In this document: positions 33,868 through 42,676 of the stretch, in pieces | Position numbering within the stretch: position 1 is the stretch's first letter | How the letters are laid out: each line of letters begins with the position of its first letter | Assembly (NCBI RefSeq): GCF_030689305.1 | Contig: NZ_JAUYVM010000011.1 | Span: forward strand, 1 to 64,000 | DNA: 64,000 bases | Direction of reading: 5' to 3' | Source of the DNA: Vibrio penaeicida | GTDB lineage: Bacteria > Pseudomonadota > Gammaproteobacteria > Enterobacterales > Vibrionaceae | The notes under the pieces: generated by a model | The model's input: only the letters and a program-made list of their open reading frames with translations | The model's database searches: none | What the model was told of the DNA's origin: nothing | Program-made: the position numbers and the translations under genes

Positions 33868-34494
33868 TTACTTAGTGCCGAAAATCTTATCGCCTGCATC
33901 ACCAAGCCCAGGAACGATGTAGCCTTTGTCGTTAAGTTTTTCATCAATCGCAGCCGTGTAAAGCTCCACTTCTGGATGTGCTTTTTTCAATGCTTCTACA
34001 CCTTCAGGCGCAGCAACCAGCACAAGTACCTTGATCGACTTACAGCCTTTCTCTTTTAAAAGATCAATGGTCGCAATCATCGAGCCGCCAGTCGCCAGCA
34101 TTGGATCGACTACTAAGGCAATACGCTCATCAATATTTGACGCCAGTTTATTGAAGTACGGTACTGGCTCAAGTGTTTCTTCGTCACGGTAGATACCCAC
34201 CACACTGATTCGCGCACTAGGCATATGTTCGAGTACACCGTCCATCATGCCTAAACCAGCACGAAGGATTGGCACAACCGTTACTTTTTTGCCTTTGATT
34301 TGTTCCACTTCTACTGGACCGTTCCAACCTTCGATCGTCACACGTTCCATTTCGAAATCCGCGGTGGCTTCATAAGTAAGTAGGCTACCTACCTCAGTCG
34401 CAAGCTCACGAAAACGTTTAGTGCTGATGTCACCTTCTCGCATTAAGCCCAGTTTGTGTTTAACTAATGGGTGCTTTACTTCAACAACTTTCAT
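33868..34494 (-). CDS. upp: Uracil phosphoribosyltransferase
   Basis: A 208-residue enzyme making UMP from uracil and PRPP. The PRPP loop is VVDPMLATGGSM and the uracil-binding C terminus is GYIVPGLGDAGDKIFGTK. The ATG at 34494 has GGAG at 6 nt, giving the standard length; an in-frame start five codons upstream is not preferred. It is divergent from purM, with a PurR box between them, and is separated from uraA by the TRAP block. Confidence 0.97.
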   Translation of the reverse strand: MKVVEVKHPLVKHKLGLMREGDISTKRFRELATEVGSLLTYEATADFEMERVTIEGWNGPVEVEQIKGKKVTVVPILRAGLGMMDGVLEHMPSARISVVGIYRDEETLEPVPYFNKLASNIDERIALVVDPMLATGGSMIATIDLLKEKGCKSIKVLVLVAAPEGVEALKKAHPEVELYTAAIDEKLNDKGYIVPGLGDAGDKIFGTK

Positions 34495-34661
34495 TTCCAA
34501 CTCCAGCAAATTTTAATAAACTTTCAGATTATACCTAACTGGTCGGAATAGTTACAGAGTTGCAGACCTTTTACTTGCCTAGCTAACTGACTGTAAAAAC
34601 AATAAGTACCCAGCCTTTACGTGGCTTGATTTGAGAGACAAAAACGCGAAGAAAAAAAACT

Positions 34662-34677
34662 GCGCAAACGTTTTCCT
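34662..34677. promoter_or_regulatory. PurR operator before purM
   Basis: GCGCAAACGTTTTCCT matches the PurR consensus ACGCAAACGTTTTCNT at all but the first defined base. It lies 65-80 bp before the purM start and would let purine-bound PurR repress purMN; it may also affect upp. Confidence 0.85.
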
Positions 34678-34742
34678 TTTCTTTTCAACCCCTGTTAGAA
34701 TAGCGCCGTTTTTCACATCCAACCTATGACGAGGACATCCCC

Positions 34743-35783
34743 GTGAGTGGTAACAACTCTTCTCTAAGTTATAAAGACGCTGGTGTAGATATTGATGCTG
34801 GTAATGCTCTGGTAGACCGAATTAAAGGTGTGGTAAAGCGCACTCGTCGTCCTGAAGTAATGGGCGGTATTGGTGGCTTTGGCGCACTATGCGAATTACC
34901 AACTAAATACAATGAACCACTGCTAGTGTCTGGAACAGACGGCGTAGGCACGAAACTTCGCCTAGCATTGGATATGAAAAAACACGACACCATTGGTATC
35001 GACTTGGTTGCAATGTGTGTGAACGATCTTATCGTTCAAGGTGCAGAACCTCTTTTCTTCCTTGATTACTACGCAACAGGCAAGCTAGATGTTGATACTG
35101 CAGCAGATGTAGTTGCGGGTATTGGCGAAGGCTGTATTCAAGCAGGCTGTGCACTAATCGGTGGCGAAACCGCTGAAATGCCGGGCATGTACGAAGGCGA
35201 AGACTACGACGTTGCTGGCTTCTGTGTCGGTGTTGTAGAAAAGTCTGAAGTGATCGACGGTACCAAAGTTGCGGCTGGCGATGCACTTATCGCGGTAGGC
35301 TCTAGTGGTCCTCACTCAAACGGCTACTCTCTAGTTCGTAAGATTCTTGAAGTTTCTGAAGCAGATTTAAGCGAAGAGCTAAACGGACGTACTATTGGTG
35401 AGCAACTGCTTGAACCAACGAAAATTTACATTAAATCAGCACTTAAGATGATTGCAGAGCACGATATTCACGCGATCTCGCACATCACAGGTGGTGGTTT
35501 CTGGGAAAACATCCCACGCGTTCTTCCTGAAGGCACAAAAGCGGTTGTCGATGGCAACAGCTGGGAATGGCCGGCAATTTTCTCTTGGCTACAAGAGAAA
35601 GGCAACGTTGAAACTCATGAAATGTACCGTACCTTCAACTGTGGTGTTGGCCTGATTGTTGCTCTACCAAAAGAGCAAGCATCAGCGGCAGTTGAACTGC
35701 TTAAAGCAGAAGGCGAAAACGCTTGGGTTATCGGTGAAATCGCATCAGCAGCAGCTGGTGAAGAGCAAGTAGAGATTCGCTAA
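34743..35783 (+). CDS. purM: Phosphoribosylformylglycinamidine cyclo-ligase
   Basis: PurM closes the imidazole ring to form AIR, step five of purine synthesis. The 346-residue protein starts with GTG and shows the family patterns GTDGVGTKLRLAL, GAEPLFFLDYYATG, GGETAEMPGMY and HITGGGFWENIPR. It lies 3 bp ahead of purN, forming the conserved purMN operon under the PurR box at 34662. Confidence 0.98.
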   Translation: MSGNNSSLSYKDAGVDIDAGNALVDRIKGVVKRTRRPEVMGGIGGFGALCELPTKYNEPLLVSGTDGVGTKLRLALDMKKHDTIGIDLVAMCVNDLIVQGAEPLFFLDYYATGKLDVDTAADVVAGIGEGCIQAGCALIGGETAEMPGMYEGEDYDVAGFCVGVVEKSEVIDGTKVAAGDALIAVGSSGPHSNGYSLVRKILEVSEADLSEELNGRTIGEQLLEPTKIYIKSALKMIAEHDIHAISHITGGGFWENIPRVLPEGTKAVVDGNSWEWPAIFSWLQEKGNVETHEMYRTFNCGVGLIVALPKEQASAAVELLKAEGENAWVIGEIASAAAGEEQVEIR

Positions 35784-35786
35784 GCC

Positions 35787-36425
35787 ATGAAAAATATCGT
35801 TGTCTTAATTTCCGGAAATGGCAGTAACTTACAGGCAGTCATTGACGCCTGTGAAAATGGAAGCATTGAAGGAAAAGTCAGCGCCGTTTTTTCTAACAAA
35901 GCTGACGCTTACGGATTGGAACGAGCAAAACGCAGCGGGATTGATGCCCGCGCTGTCAGCCACAAAGATTTTGAGTCGCGTGAGGCATTCGATTTAGCGC
36001 TAATGGGCGAAATCGACCAATACCAACCCGACTTAATTATTCTTGCAGGCTACATGCGTATTCTGAGTGAAGGATTTGTTCGTCACTATATGGGTAAGAT
36101 GATCAACATTCACCCATCTCTTCTTCCGAAGTACCCTGGTTTAAACACTCATCAACGTGCAATAGATGCTGGCGATAAGGAACATGGAACCAGTGTTCAC
36201 TTCGTTACAGAAGAGCTTGATGGTGGACCGGTTATTTTGCAAGCAAAAGTCCCTGTGTTCGAAAATGATTCAGCGGAAGCTTTAGCAGAGCGTATCCAAA
36301 CTCAGGAACACCGCATCTACCCTTTAGTTGCGCAGTGGTTTGTGACCAACAGGCTAGCCATGCAAGACGGTAAAGCGGTTTTGGATGGTCATATCCTAGG
36401 CGAGAATGGCTACGCTGAAGAATAA
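35787..36425 (+). CDS. purN: Phosphoribosylglycinamide formyltransferase
   Basis: PurN adds a formyl group from 10-formyl-tetrahydrofolate to GAR, step three of purine synthesis. The 212-residue protein shows the GAR loop ISGNGSNLQAVID, the catalytic Asn-His pair in GKMINIHPSLLPKYPGL and the Asp loop in HFVTEELDGGPVI. It follows purM at 3 bp and is closed by a strong terminator. Confidence 0.98.
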   Translation: MKNIVVLISGNGSNLQAVIDACENGSIEGKVSAVFSNKADAYGLERAKRSGIDARAVSHKDFESREAFDLALMGEIDQYQPDLIILAGYMRILSEGFVRHYMGKMINIHPSLLPKYPGLNTHQRAIDAGDKEHGTSVHFVTEELDGGPVILQAKVPVFENDSAEALAERIQTQEHRIYPLVAQWFVTNRLAMQDGKAVLDGHILGENGYAEE

Positions 36426-36502
36426 ATTGCTTACATGCTTGCTAGGCGATGCTTCTTTAAACGATATTTGTTCGAAAGTGTTTGTTAGAAAATACTTGAT
36501 AG

Positions 36503-36532
36503 AAAAAAGGTGACCGCTCGGTCACCTTTTTT
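36503..36532. terminator. Bidirectional terminator after purN
   Basis: AAAAGGTGACCG and CGGTCACCTTTT form a stem with a 2-base loop and A/T runs on the two sides. It separates purMN from the convergent Lrp-type gene. Confidence 0.9.
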
Positions 36533-36571
36533 ATTTTTGGTCTATATGTTCGACAACGCTCTAACATAAGC

Positions 36572-36844
36572 TCAATCAAAGCTGAACATGCTTTCAAGAT
36601 CGTGTCGAGAATACGCTTTGAAGGCCAACATCGTATCGGTTTTGGTGATGCCTTCTATTTTGATCATCTCTTCTGTTACAAGCCGAGACAGATCATCCGC
36701 TTTATCTACTCGAACAATCGCAATCAAATCAAAAGCACCACTCACAGAAAAGACTTCCGACATTTCTTTTAAACCCGCTAGCTGCTCCGCGACGGCGTTT
36801 ATTTTATCTCGCTCAACATTGAAAAAAATAATTGACGTTAACAT
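36572..36844 (-). CDS. Stand-alone Lrp/AsnC ligand-binding (RAM) domain protein
   Basis: A 90-residue protein made only of the effector/oligomerisation domain of Lrp-family regulators, with no DNA-binding part. The beta-alpha-beta-beta-alpha-beta pattern is visible, with GAFDLIAIVRVDK in the ligand-binding strand. Such proteins can bind amino acids or mix with full Lrp proteins. It lies 56 bp after the maleate isomerase stop on the same strand, so it could be read through from the catabolic island; otherwise it is a core gene. Confidence 0.85.
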   Translation of the reverse strand: MLTSIIFFNVERDKINAVAEQLAGLKEMSEVFSVSGAFDLIAIVRVDKADDLSRLVTEEMIKIEGITKTDTMLAFKAYSRHDLESMFSFD

Positions 36845-36899
36845 GGGATTTTCTCCTATCTGTTATCCGTAATAGCGACACCTTGAATACAACTAACCC

Positions 36900-37643
36900 T
36901 CAAGACAGTAGCTTTCCGCAGTTGGGCACCTTAGCCTCCAACCCTAAAGTAGTCAGAATTTGATGCGTTGTCGCCACCGCGGCAGAGATGACAGGTATCC
37001 CACATTCATCTTCCACGGCTTGTATTGCTGCCAATGAAGGCATTTGAACACAGGCAGACAAAACCAATACATCGATGCCAGTGAGATCTAACCGCTTATA
37101 TATCTCGACCAGATTCATAGGGTCTTGCGCTGCAACTTCTAAATTGTTGGGGATTTCGAGCGACACAGAATCGTGCACTTCGATGCCTTCGTACTCGATG
37201 TAATCACAGACCAATTGAGTAAGCGGTTTCATGTATGGGGTAATCAACGAAATCCGTTTGGCATTCATTAATTTCAAACAATCCACCAGCGCTCCAGCGG
37301 AGCTCACCACTGGTGTCGGGTAACCGTTAGATTGGGTCACTTCATGCAACCTTTTCTGGCTTTCCCTATGGTAGCCATTGCCTTGCGCCATAATGGCAAC
37401 AAGGCAAGCGTAACCCATAACATCCACATCCGCGTCCGACAGCTCCAATGCACATCGATCGCTGTCGCTGTCCATGGACTTCAGCTCTTCCGGCGTAACA
37501 TGCTTCATCCTCATCCGGCTGGAGTGAAACGAAAATCGCTCTGGGTAAACCGCTTCTCTTGCACTTAGCATTGCTGGGATTTCACGCTCCATTGTGAGGT
37601 TAGAACTGGGCACAATTTGCCCAATTTTGAATGTTTGACTCAT
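36900..37643 (-). CDS. Maleate cis-trans isomerase (Asp/Glu racemase superfamily)
   Basis: A 247-residue enzyme of the maleate isomerase/arylmalonate decarboxylase group. Its two Cys are in the right places: Cys80 in VMGYACLVAIMAQG and Cys198 in VLSACVQMPS, as used for cis-trans isomerisation of maleate to fumarate. Its start overlaps the hydrolase gene stop by 4 nt, so the two are coupled. This fits conversion of the maleate released from maleylpyruvate into fumarate. A different racemase-type reaction cannot be excluded from sequence alone. Confidence 0.82.
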   Translation of the reverse strand: MSQTFKIGQIVPSSNLTMEREIPAMLSAREAVYPERFSFHSSRMRMKHVTPEELKSMDSDSDRCALELSDADVDVMGYACLVAIMAQGNGYHRESQKRLHEVTQSNGYPTPVVSSAGALVDCLKLMNAKRISLITPYMKPLTQLVCDYIEYEGIEVHDSVSLEIPNNLEVAAQDPMNLVEIYKRLDLTGIDVLVLSACVQMPSLAAIQAVEDECGIPVISAAVATTHQILTTLGLEAKVPNCGKLLS

Positions 37644-38563
37644 GACTGCGCCCCAATGTTAACGACAGGATTCCTAATAATTCCAATCCCTTCGACACCA
37701 CACTCTATTACATCACCTGGCCACATCCACTCTTGAGGTTCACGACCAGCCCCTACTCCTGAAGGTGTTCCCGTTGCGATAATGTCCCCGGGTTCTAGGG
37801 TGATGCCCGTTGAGATATCGGAAATGAGTGTGGGGATATCAAACAGCAAATGCTGGGTGTTCGAGCGCTGCTTTTCCTCGCCGTTTTTGGTTAGCCATAA
37901 GTCGAGATTATGCGGGTCTTCGACCGAATCCGCCGTCACAATACACGGTCCCATCGGCGCATAAGAATCCTGACCTTTGGAGAAGATCCATTGACCAGCT
38001 CTGCGATTATCACGAGCAGAAACATCATTGATTACGGTGTAACCAAATACGTGATCCATGGCATCTTCTTTATTAATTCGCGTGGCACGCTTACCGATAA
38101 TGACCGCTAATTCCACTTCCCAATCCAATTGCTGAGTCATTGCTGCGTTATGTTGAATGGATTCACCAGTGGCGATCACGCTGGTCGGTGGCTTAGAAAA
38201 CACAACTGGCTTGTCGGGTAGATCTTTTGATGTGTCCAGAGACTTTGCCGATTCAGCAACATGCTCCACGTAATTTAACCCGATACCAAAAATGTTTTTT
38301 CTAGGCTTGGGGATGGGTGCCATCAACGTAACATTCTCTTCCGCGGTTGCGATTCCATTCGGTCGGTTTGCCTGTGTTTCTTCTAATGCTCGGGTTATCG
38401 CCGCTAAGCCATCTAGACCTTGGTCGATCAATTCAAGCATAGAGTTGGGGAAGGTTTGACCGACTGCGCTTCCCAACTTTTCGACATCCACCACCATATT
38501 GTCTAAAACCACACCCAATCGGGCTTCACCTTGTTGCCCATTTCTGTACGTTATAAGTTTCAT
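37640..38563 (-). CDS. Fumarylacetoacetate-hydrolase-family protein, likely maleylpyruvate hydrolase
   Basis: A 307-residue FAH-fold hydrolase. The metal-binding acidic residues are in LDWEVELAVIIGKRA, with INDVSARDNR and GDIIATGTPSGVGAGR completing the active site. In gentisate pathways this family cleaves maleyl- or fumarylpyruvate. Here a maleate isomerase gene is coupled downstream and no maleylpyruvate isomerase is present, so cleavage of maleylpyruvate directly to maleate and pyruvate is the best reading. Confidence 0.85.
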   Translation of the reverse strand: MKLITYRNGQQGEARLGVVLDNMVVDVEKLGSAVGQTFPNSMLELIDQGLDGLAAITRALEETQANRPNGIATAEENVTLMAPIPKPRKNIFGIGLNYVEHVAESAKSLDTSKDLPDKPVVFSKPPTSVIATGESIQHNAAMTQQLDWEVELAVIIGKRATRINKEDAMDHVFGYTVINDVSARDNRRAGQWIFSKGQDSYAPMGPCIVTADSVEDPHNLDLWLTKNGEEKQRSNTQHLLFDIPTLISDISTGITLEPGDIIATGTPSGVGAGREPQEWMWPGDVIECGVEGIGIIRNPVVNIGAQS

Positions 38564-38604
38564 TTACTCATCCTTTAGTTATTTGAACTGACAAAAAACG
38601 GAAT

Positions 38605-39747
38605 TTAGGCAACCACAACCTGATGCCCATTGTTGTCGACCAAGCCTTGCTCGACATAAAACCCTAGTTTCTTGATCGTCGGTAAATCATTGAAAGAAAA
38701 CAAACAAGCATCATCAGATGACGATGTATTAACGTGCTCATGCCACATCCATGTTGGAACACAGAAAATATCTTTCTCTTTCCAATCAAATCGTTGCCCA
38801 TTAATGATCGAATACCCTGAACCTTTCGCCACTTGGTAGATAATGTTACCGGTATGGCGATGCGCTTTGGTGCGCTCCGATGGGCGAAGCAATTGTAGGC
38901 TCGCCCCCATGGTAAGCATCGGGTCATCGCCATTTTGAGGGTTCATGTAACGCATGATGACCCCATCGTATGGTGAGCCATCGGTCACTTTTGAGTAGTT
39001 CAACAGTGCTTCGTAGCTTTGGTCCCATGAATATTTCATGAGTGGCGAATAGGGTTTATCCCACTTGTCCAACTCGGGTAGTAACCCCGGTGCTCCATAG
39101 GTGAGCGGGCTGTCATTTTTCGGCAGTTCGACCGTTTGATAGCCTTCAGGGTGAACGGCATAAAAGTTCGATTCCAGTACATTGGTTAACGGGATATCCA
39201 ACCCGTCTTGCCACATGCTGGTTTCGCCATCTTCAGCGACACCATGTTCATGCCACGTTCCATTCGGAGTAATGACAAAATCACGCGCCCCAAGATCAAT
39301 TTTGTGACCATCAACAATGGTGTAAGCCCCCTTTCCTTCCATGATGAACCTTAAGGCCGATGCCGCGTGCTTATGCGCTCCGGCTCTTTCTCCCGGTTGC
39401 ATCACTTGCAAGCCAGAAAACAACCAACCGCAAGCCGCACTCACTTCGGTACGCTTAGGGTTTTTCAAATAAACCACGCGTCTTCCAGCATCTTCTGGGC
39501 TGACCAAGTCAATTGATTTCAACACCAATTTTCGCAGTTCTTCACTTTTCCAAACCACAGGTTCAGATAACGCTTTGGGTTCCCAAGGCTCAATATTGTT
39601 GGCGACTTTCCAAAACGCACCGGTGTTCTGTCCATCTAATTCCGAGTAGTAAGCCTCTAGTGCATCGCTATCTGTCACTCTCGACCGACCAAGTTGGTCA
39701 TCCGTCCTATCTTGGTTACCGTCTAAGCTTTCTTTAAAGTTATTCAT
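38605..39747 (-). CDS. Gentisate 1,2-dioxygenase
   Basis: A 380-residue bicupin dioxygenase that opens the ring of gentisate to maleylpyruvate using ferrous iron. The N-terminal cupin has AGAHKHAASALRFIMEGKG with the His pair and Glu-type metal region; the second cupin shows RTKAHRHTGNIIYQVAKGSG and a late WMWHEHV His. The ATG at 39747 follows AAGGG at 9 nt; a GTG three codons upstream is in frame. It is the central ring-cleavage gene of the island. Confidence 0.93.
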   Translation of the reverse strand: MNNFKESLDGNQDRTDDQLGRSRVTDSDALEAYYSELDGQNTGAFWKVANNIEPWEPKALSEPVVWKSEELRKLVLKSIDLVSPEDAGRRVVYLKNPKRTEVSAACGWLFSGLQVMQPGERAGAHKHAASALRFIMEGKGAYTIVDGHKIDLGARDFVITPNGTWHEHGVAEDGETSMWQDGLDIPLTNVLESNFYAVHPEGYQTVELPKNDSPLTYGAPGLLPELDKWDKPYSPLMKYSWDQSYEALLNYSKVTDGSPYDGVIMRYMNPQNGDDPMLTMGASLQLLRPSERTKAHRHTGNIIYQVAKGSGYSIINGQRFDWKEKDIFCVPTWMWHEHVNTSSSDDACLFSFNDLPTIKKLGFYVEQGLVDNNGHQVVVA

Positions 39748-39785
39748 ATCTATCACCCTTTATGCTGTGCCCTACCTCGTATCAA

Positions 39786-40802
39786 CTAAGAACCCTGAGA
39801 GGTCGGTGTTTCAGTAGGATCATCTTTGGCTAAATCTTGAATATCAGATTGAAAAATCGGTTGCTGCTTTGCTTGATTGATCGTCAGTTGAAAAATATCG
39901 AACCGGTTATAGTGCCCAACAATGTCGTGCATTTGCTTGGGCTGAATGCAGCGTGCTAAGTCGATGTCGGCATAAGCAATGCCTTCTTCATCAATCAATT
40001 CATCGCCTACCGCTCTACCATCAGGTCCAATGACACCGGAATAACAACTGGATTTCCGTTCCATTAGATGGCGGGAATCGGGACGAACTTTCTCCATCTC
40101 ATTGATGATTTCTTCTGAAATGGTGGAGGTTGAAACAACGGTAAACACCTTGCCTTCGAAGGAATGCGACATCGCTCTGAGCTTGATGGCTTCCGCCATG
40201 TCGTAATCAGGGGGAGCGACCGGAAGTGATATGTAGCTGGCGGTATGCACCAATTCACCTTGAGCCAATAAACTGTAACGCGCTAACGTATTGGTGTTTT
40301 CACCGCAAGCAAGGCCACCTAAGGGACCAATGTCGGTGTCGTAAATCGTTAAGCTAGAACCGTCACCGCCCGTCCAAGTGAGCTTTTCAGCCCATGTAGG
40401 AACCAGCTTGCGATGTTTCCCCATGATCTGACCTTGAGGGTCAATAAACACCAATGTGTTGTATAAAGTACCTAGCGATGTTTTCGCTCGCTCGTTGACG
40501 CCAATCACCACATAAGCATTAGCAGCGGCAGCAGCGGCGCAAACCACATCGATTTCAGGTCCGGGAACAAAAATGGACGCTTTGATGAGCTTTTCGAACC
40601 ACTCACTGCCAGAAACCGGATCAGTAATCCAATTCCAATATGGGTATCCCGGCACAAATGATTCGGGAAACACGATAAGCTTTGCGCCATTGTCTGACGC
40701 TTCGGCGATCAGCTGAGCGGCTTTTTCTACCGTGCCTTCAGCATCAAGAAAAACGGGGCTTGTTTGCACGGCTGCGGCTCTAAATTTTGGAAACTCTTTC
40801 AT
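39786..40802 (-). CDS. Nitrilase-family carbon-nitrogen hydrolase
   Basis: A 338-residue nitrilase-superfamily enzyme with the full triad: Glu47 in IVFPESFVPGYPYW, Lys132 in KHRKLVPTWAEK and Cys166 in GGLACGENTN. The FVPGYPYW and CGENTN context is that of true nitrilases (nitrile to carboxylic acid and ammonia) rather than amidases. The ATG at 40802, 7 nt after GGAGG, is chosen; the ATG just before it is too close. The gene overlaps the thioesterase stop, so it belongs to the catabolic operon and may supply a benzoate from a nitrile. Confidence 0.88.
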   Translation of the reverse strand: MKEFPKFRAAAVQTSPVFLDAEGTVEKAAQLIAEASDNGAKLIVFPESFVPGYPYWNWITDPVSGSEWFEKLIKASIFVPGPEIDVVCAAAAAANAYVVIGVNERAKTSLGTLYNTLVFIDPQGQIMGKHRKLVPTWAEKLTWTGGDGSSLTIYDTDIGPLGGLACGENTNTLARYSLLAQGELVHTASYISLPVAPPDYDMAEAIKLRAMSHSFEGKVFTVVSTSTISEEIINEMEKVRPDSRHLMERKSSCYSGVIGPDGRAVGDELIDEEGIAYADIDLARCIQPKQMHDIVGHYNRFDIFQLTINQAKQQPIFQSDIQDLAKDDPTETPTSQGS

Positions 40803-41218
40803 CATGCCTCCTCCATTTCTGTCGACATCAGCGACACGATTTTTTCTCGTATCGCTCCACTCCATTCACAGGACTTTCCGTTTGAATCGACATTGACCAA
40901 TGTGAGTGATGACGAAAATCGTTCTTCGCCTTCACAAATTGCTTTCACATCCACATCCATACTGGAGTGCCCAAGCCGCTTGGGCTCTAGAGAAATATGT
41001 AAGTGTTCTCCGTGCCTACTCGGCGAATGAAAACGAGTACAGATTTCGACGGTAGGCAACCCACCCGTTTTGAGCAATTCTTCAAATGGCATCAATAACG
41101 CTTCAGCGAAAAACATCTCAACGACATCATTGATCATCTCAAAGTACCGAGGATAAAAGACAATGCCAGCGGGATCGCAGTGCTTGAAAAGGACTTTCTG
41201 TTTCACAATATAAGTCAT
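40802..41218 (-). CDS. 4-Hydroxybenzoyl-CoA-thioesterase-type acyl-CoA thioesterase
   Basis: A 138-residue hot-dog-fold thioesterase. The catalytic Asp15 is in FKHCDPAGIVFYPRYFEM, the pattern of 4-hydroxybenzoyl-CoA thioesterase. In this cluster its expected substrate is gentisyl-CoA, the product of salicylyl-CoA 5-hydroxylation, releasing gentisate for the dioxygenase. It follows the ABC ATPase gene at 2 bp and overlaps the nitrilase start. Confidence 0.88.
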   Translation of the reverse strand: MTYIVKQKVLFKHCDPAGIVFYPRYFEMINDVVEMFFAEALLMPFEELLKTGGLPTVEICTRFHSPSRHGEHLHISLEPKRLGHSSMDVDVKAICEGEERFSSSLTLVNVDSNGKSCEWSGAIREKIVSLMSTEMEEA

Positions 41219-41220
41219 CG

Positions 41221-41910
41221 TTATACCCCTAAGCGTTCATTTAAGGTTTCGTCATCGAGCCTGTCTAAACGACCTTCCCACACGCTCTTTCCTCGCTCTA
41301 AAATCACAGCACGATCAGTGATGGTCGATAGCTCTTTTATCGATTTATCTATGATGAGGATGGCCATGTCGGACTTGTCTTTGAGCGCTTTAATCGCTCC
41401 CCATATTTCTTGCCGAACAATGGGGGCAAGACCTTCTGTTGCCTCATCCAAAATCAACAATTTTGGGTTGGTCATAAGCGCTCGGCCTATCGCGACCATT
41501 TGCTGCTCCCCACCCGACAGTGTTTTGCAAGGCTGGTGTTCTCGCTCTAAAAGACGTGGAAACAACTCGCCCACTTTGTTGAAGTCCCAGTACCCGGCAC
41601 GAGAGGCAACTATGAGGTTTTCATGCACCGTTAAACTGGGAAAGCAGCGTCGCCCTTCTGGTACTAATCCAATGCCTAACCGAACGGCTTCAAAAGACGC
41701 CATCGAATGCAAAGAGCGATCGAGAAAGCGTATTTCGCCTTGGGTCTCCGTCAGCATTCGGCAAATGGATTTAACGGTTGTGCTTTTCCCCATACCGTTA
41801 CGCCCCATCAATGCCACGACTTCTCCTTTATCAACGGTTAAATCGACACCAAACAAAGCTTTGGACGGACCATAAGAGGCTTGTAACCCAGAGACCGTGA
41901 GTAAATTCAT
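41221..41910 (-). CDS. ABC transporter ATPase, LivF type
   Basis: A 229-residue ATPase of the branched-chain-amino-acid (HAAT) type. Walker A is GRNGMGKST, the signature is LSGGEQQ and Walker B is LLILDEAT. The true start is the ATG at 41910, with GGAG at 6 nt; a long upstream extension overlaps the preceding gene. It forms the importer with the genes up to 45759; in aromatic clusters this family takes up benzoate-type acids. Confidence 0.93.
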   Translation of the reverse strand: MNLLTVSGLQASYGPSKALFGVDLTVDKGEVVALMGRNGMGKSTTVKSICRMLTETQGEIRFLDRSLHSMASFEAVRLGIGLVPEGRRCFPSLTVHENLIVASRAGYWDFNKVGELFPRLLEREHQPCKTLSGGEQQMVAIGRALMTNPKLLILDEATEGLAPIVRQEIWGAIKALKDKSDMAILIIDKSIKELSTITDRAVILERGKSVWEGRLDRLDDETLNERLGV

Positions 41911-41911
41911 A

Positions 41912-42676
41912 TCATGCTCCTTCCTCTGCAGATTCTTCGCCCAGATAAGCTCGGCGAACATCAGGGTGTGATCGAATTTCATCCACAGTGCCTCTAGCGA
42001 TGACTTCGCCATACACCAGCACGCTGATGGAATCTGCCAACGCAAATACGGCGTCCATATCGTGTTCGACAAGCAAAATCGGAGCATCGAATTTCAACTC
42101 CGACAGCAACTCCGTCATTTCCGATGCGCCTTCGCTCCCTAGCCCTGCCATGGGTTCGTCCAGCAGAAAGACTTTGGGTTTCAAGGCGAGCGCCATGGAC
42201 AACTCCAAACGGCGACGTTCTCCATGTGCCAGTTCGGCTGCGGGTACCGACAAGCGGTGATGAAGCTTGGTTTTCTCGGCGAACTCCACGGCTTGCTCAT
42301 TCAGTTGACGATCCGATTTCCAATGAGTAAAAAATTGAAAACAAACATGTTCGCGCCCTTTTAGCGCCAATAGAATGTTTTCCATCACCGTAAACTCCGG
42401 CACAATTGAGGAGATTTGAAAGCTTCTTCCTAAGCCCATTCGCGCTCTCTCTACCACGCCCAATGCAGTGATGTCCTGCTCTAAAAAGTGAATTGTCCCT
42501 TCGTCGGGTTGAAGCTCACCCGCGATTTGTTTAATCAAGGTGGACTTTCCGGCACCATTCGGACCAATCAAGGCGTGTATCTCATTTGGAGCCAAATCTA
42601 AAGACACGTTTTGCGTCGCCTTAAGCGCTCCAAATGATTTAGATAGTCCTGTTAAAGACAAAACAGAGTTACTCAT
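41912..42676 (-). CDS. ABC transporter ATPase, LivG type
   Basis: A 254-residue HAAT-type ATPase with Walker A GPNGAGKST and Walker B VFLLDEPMAG; the signature is degenerate (LAHGERRR) as in many LivG proteins. The ATG at 42676 has AAGGAG at 7 nt and overlaps the LivM stop by 8 nt; its own stop is 1 nt before LivF. It pairs with LivF as the second motor subunit. Confidence 0.93.
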   Translation of the reverse strand: MSNSVLSLTGLSKSFGALKATQNVSLDLAPNEIHALIGPNGAGKSTLIKQIAGELQPDEGTIHFLEQDITALGVVERARMGLGRSFQISSIVPEFTVMENILLALKGREHVCFQFFTHWKSDRQLNEQAVEFAEKTKLHHRLSVPAAELAHGERRRLELSMALALKPKVFLLDEPMAGLGSEGASEMTELLSELKFDAPILLVEHDMDAVFALADSISVLVYGEVIARGTVDEIRSHPDVRRAYLGEESAEEGA

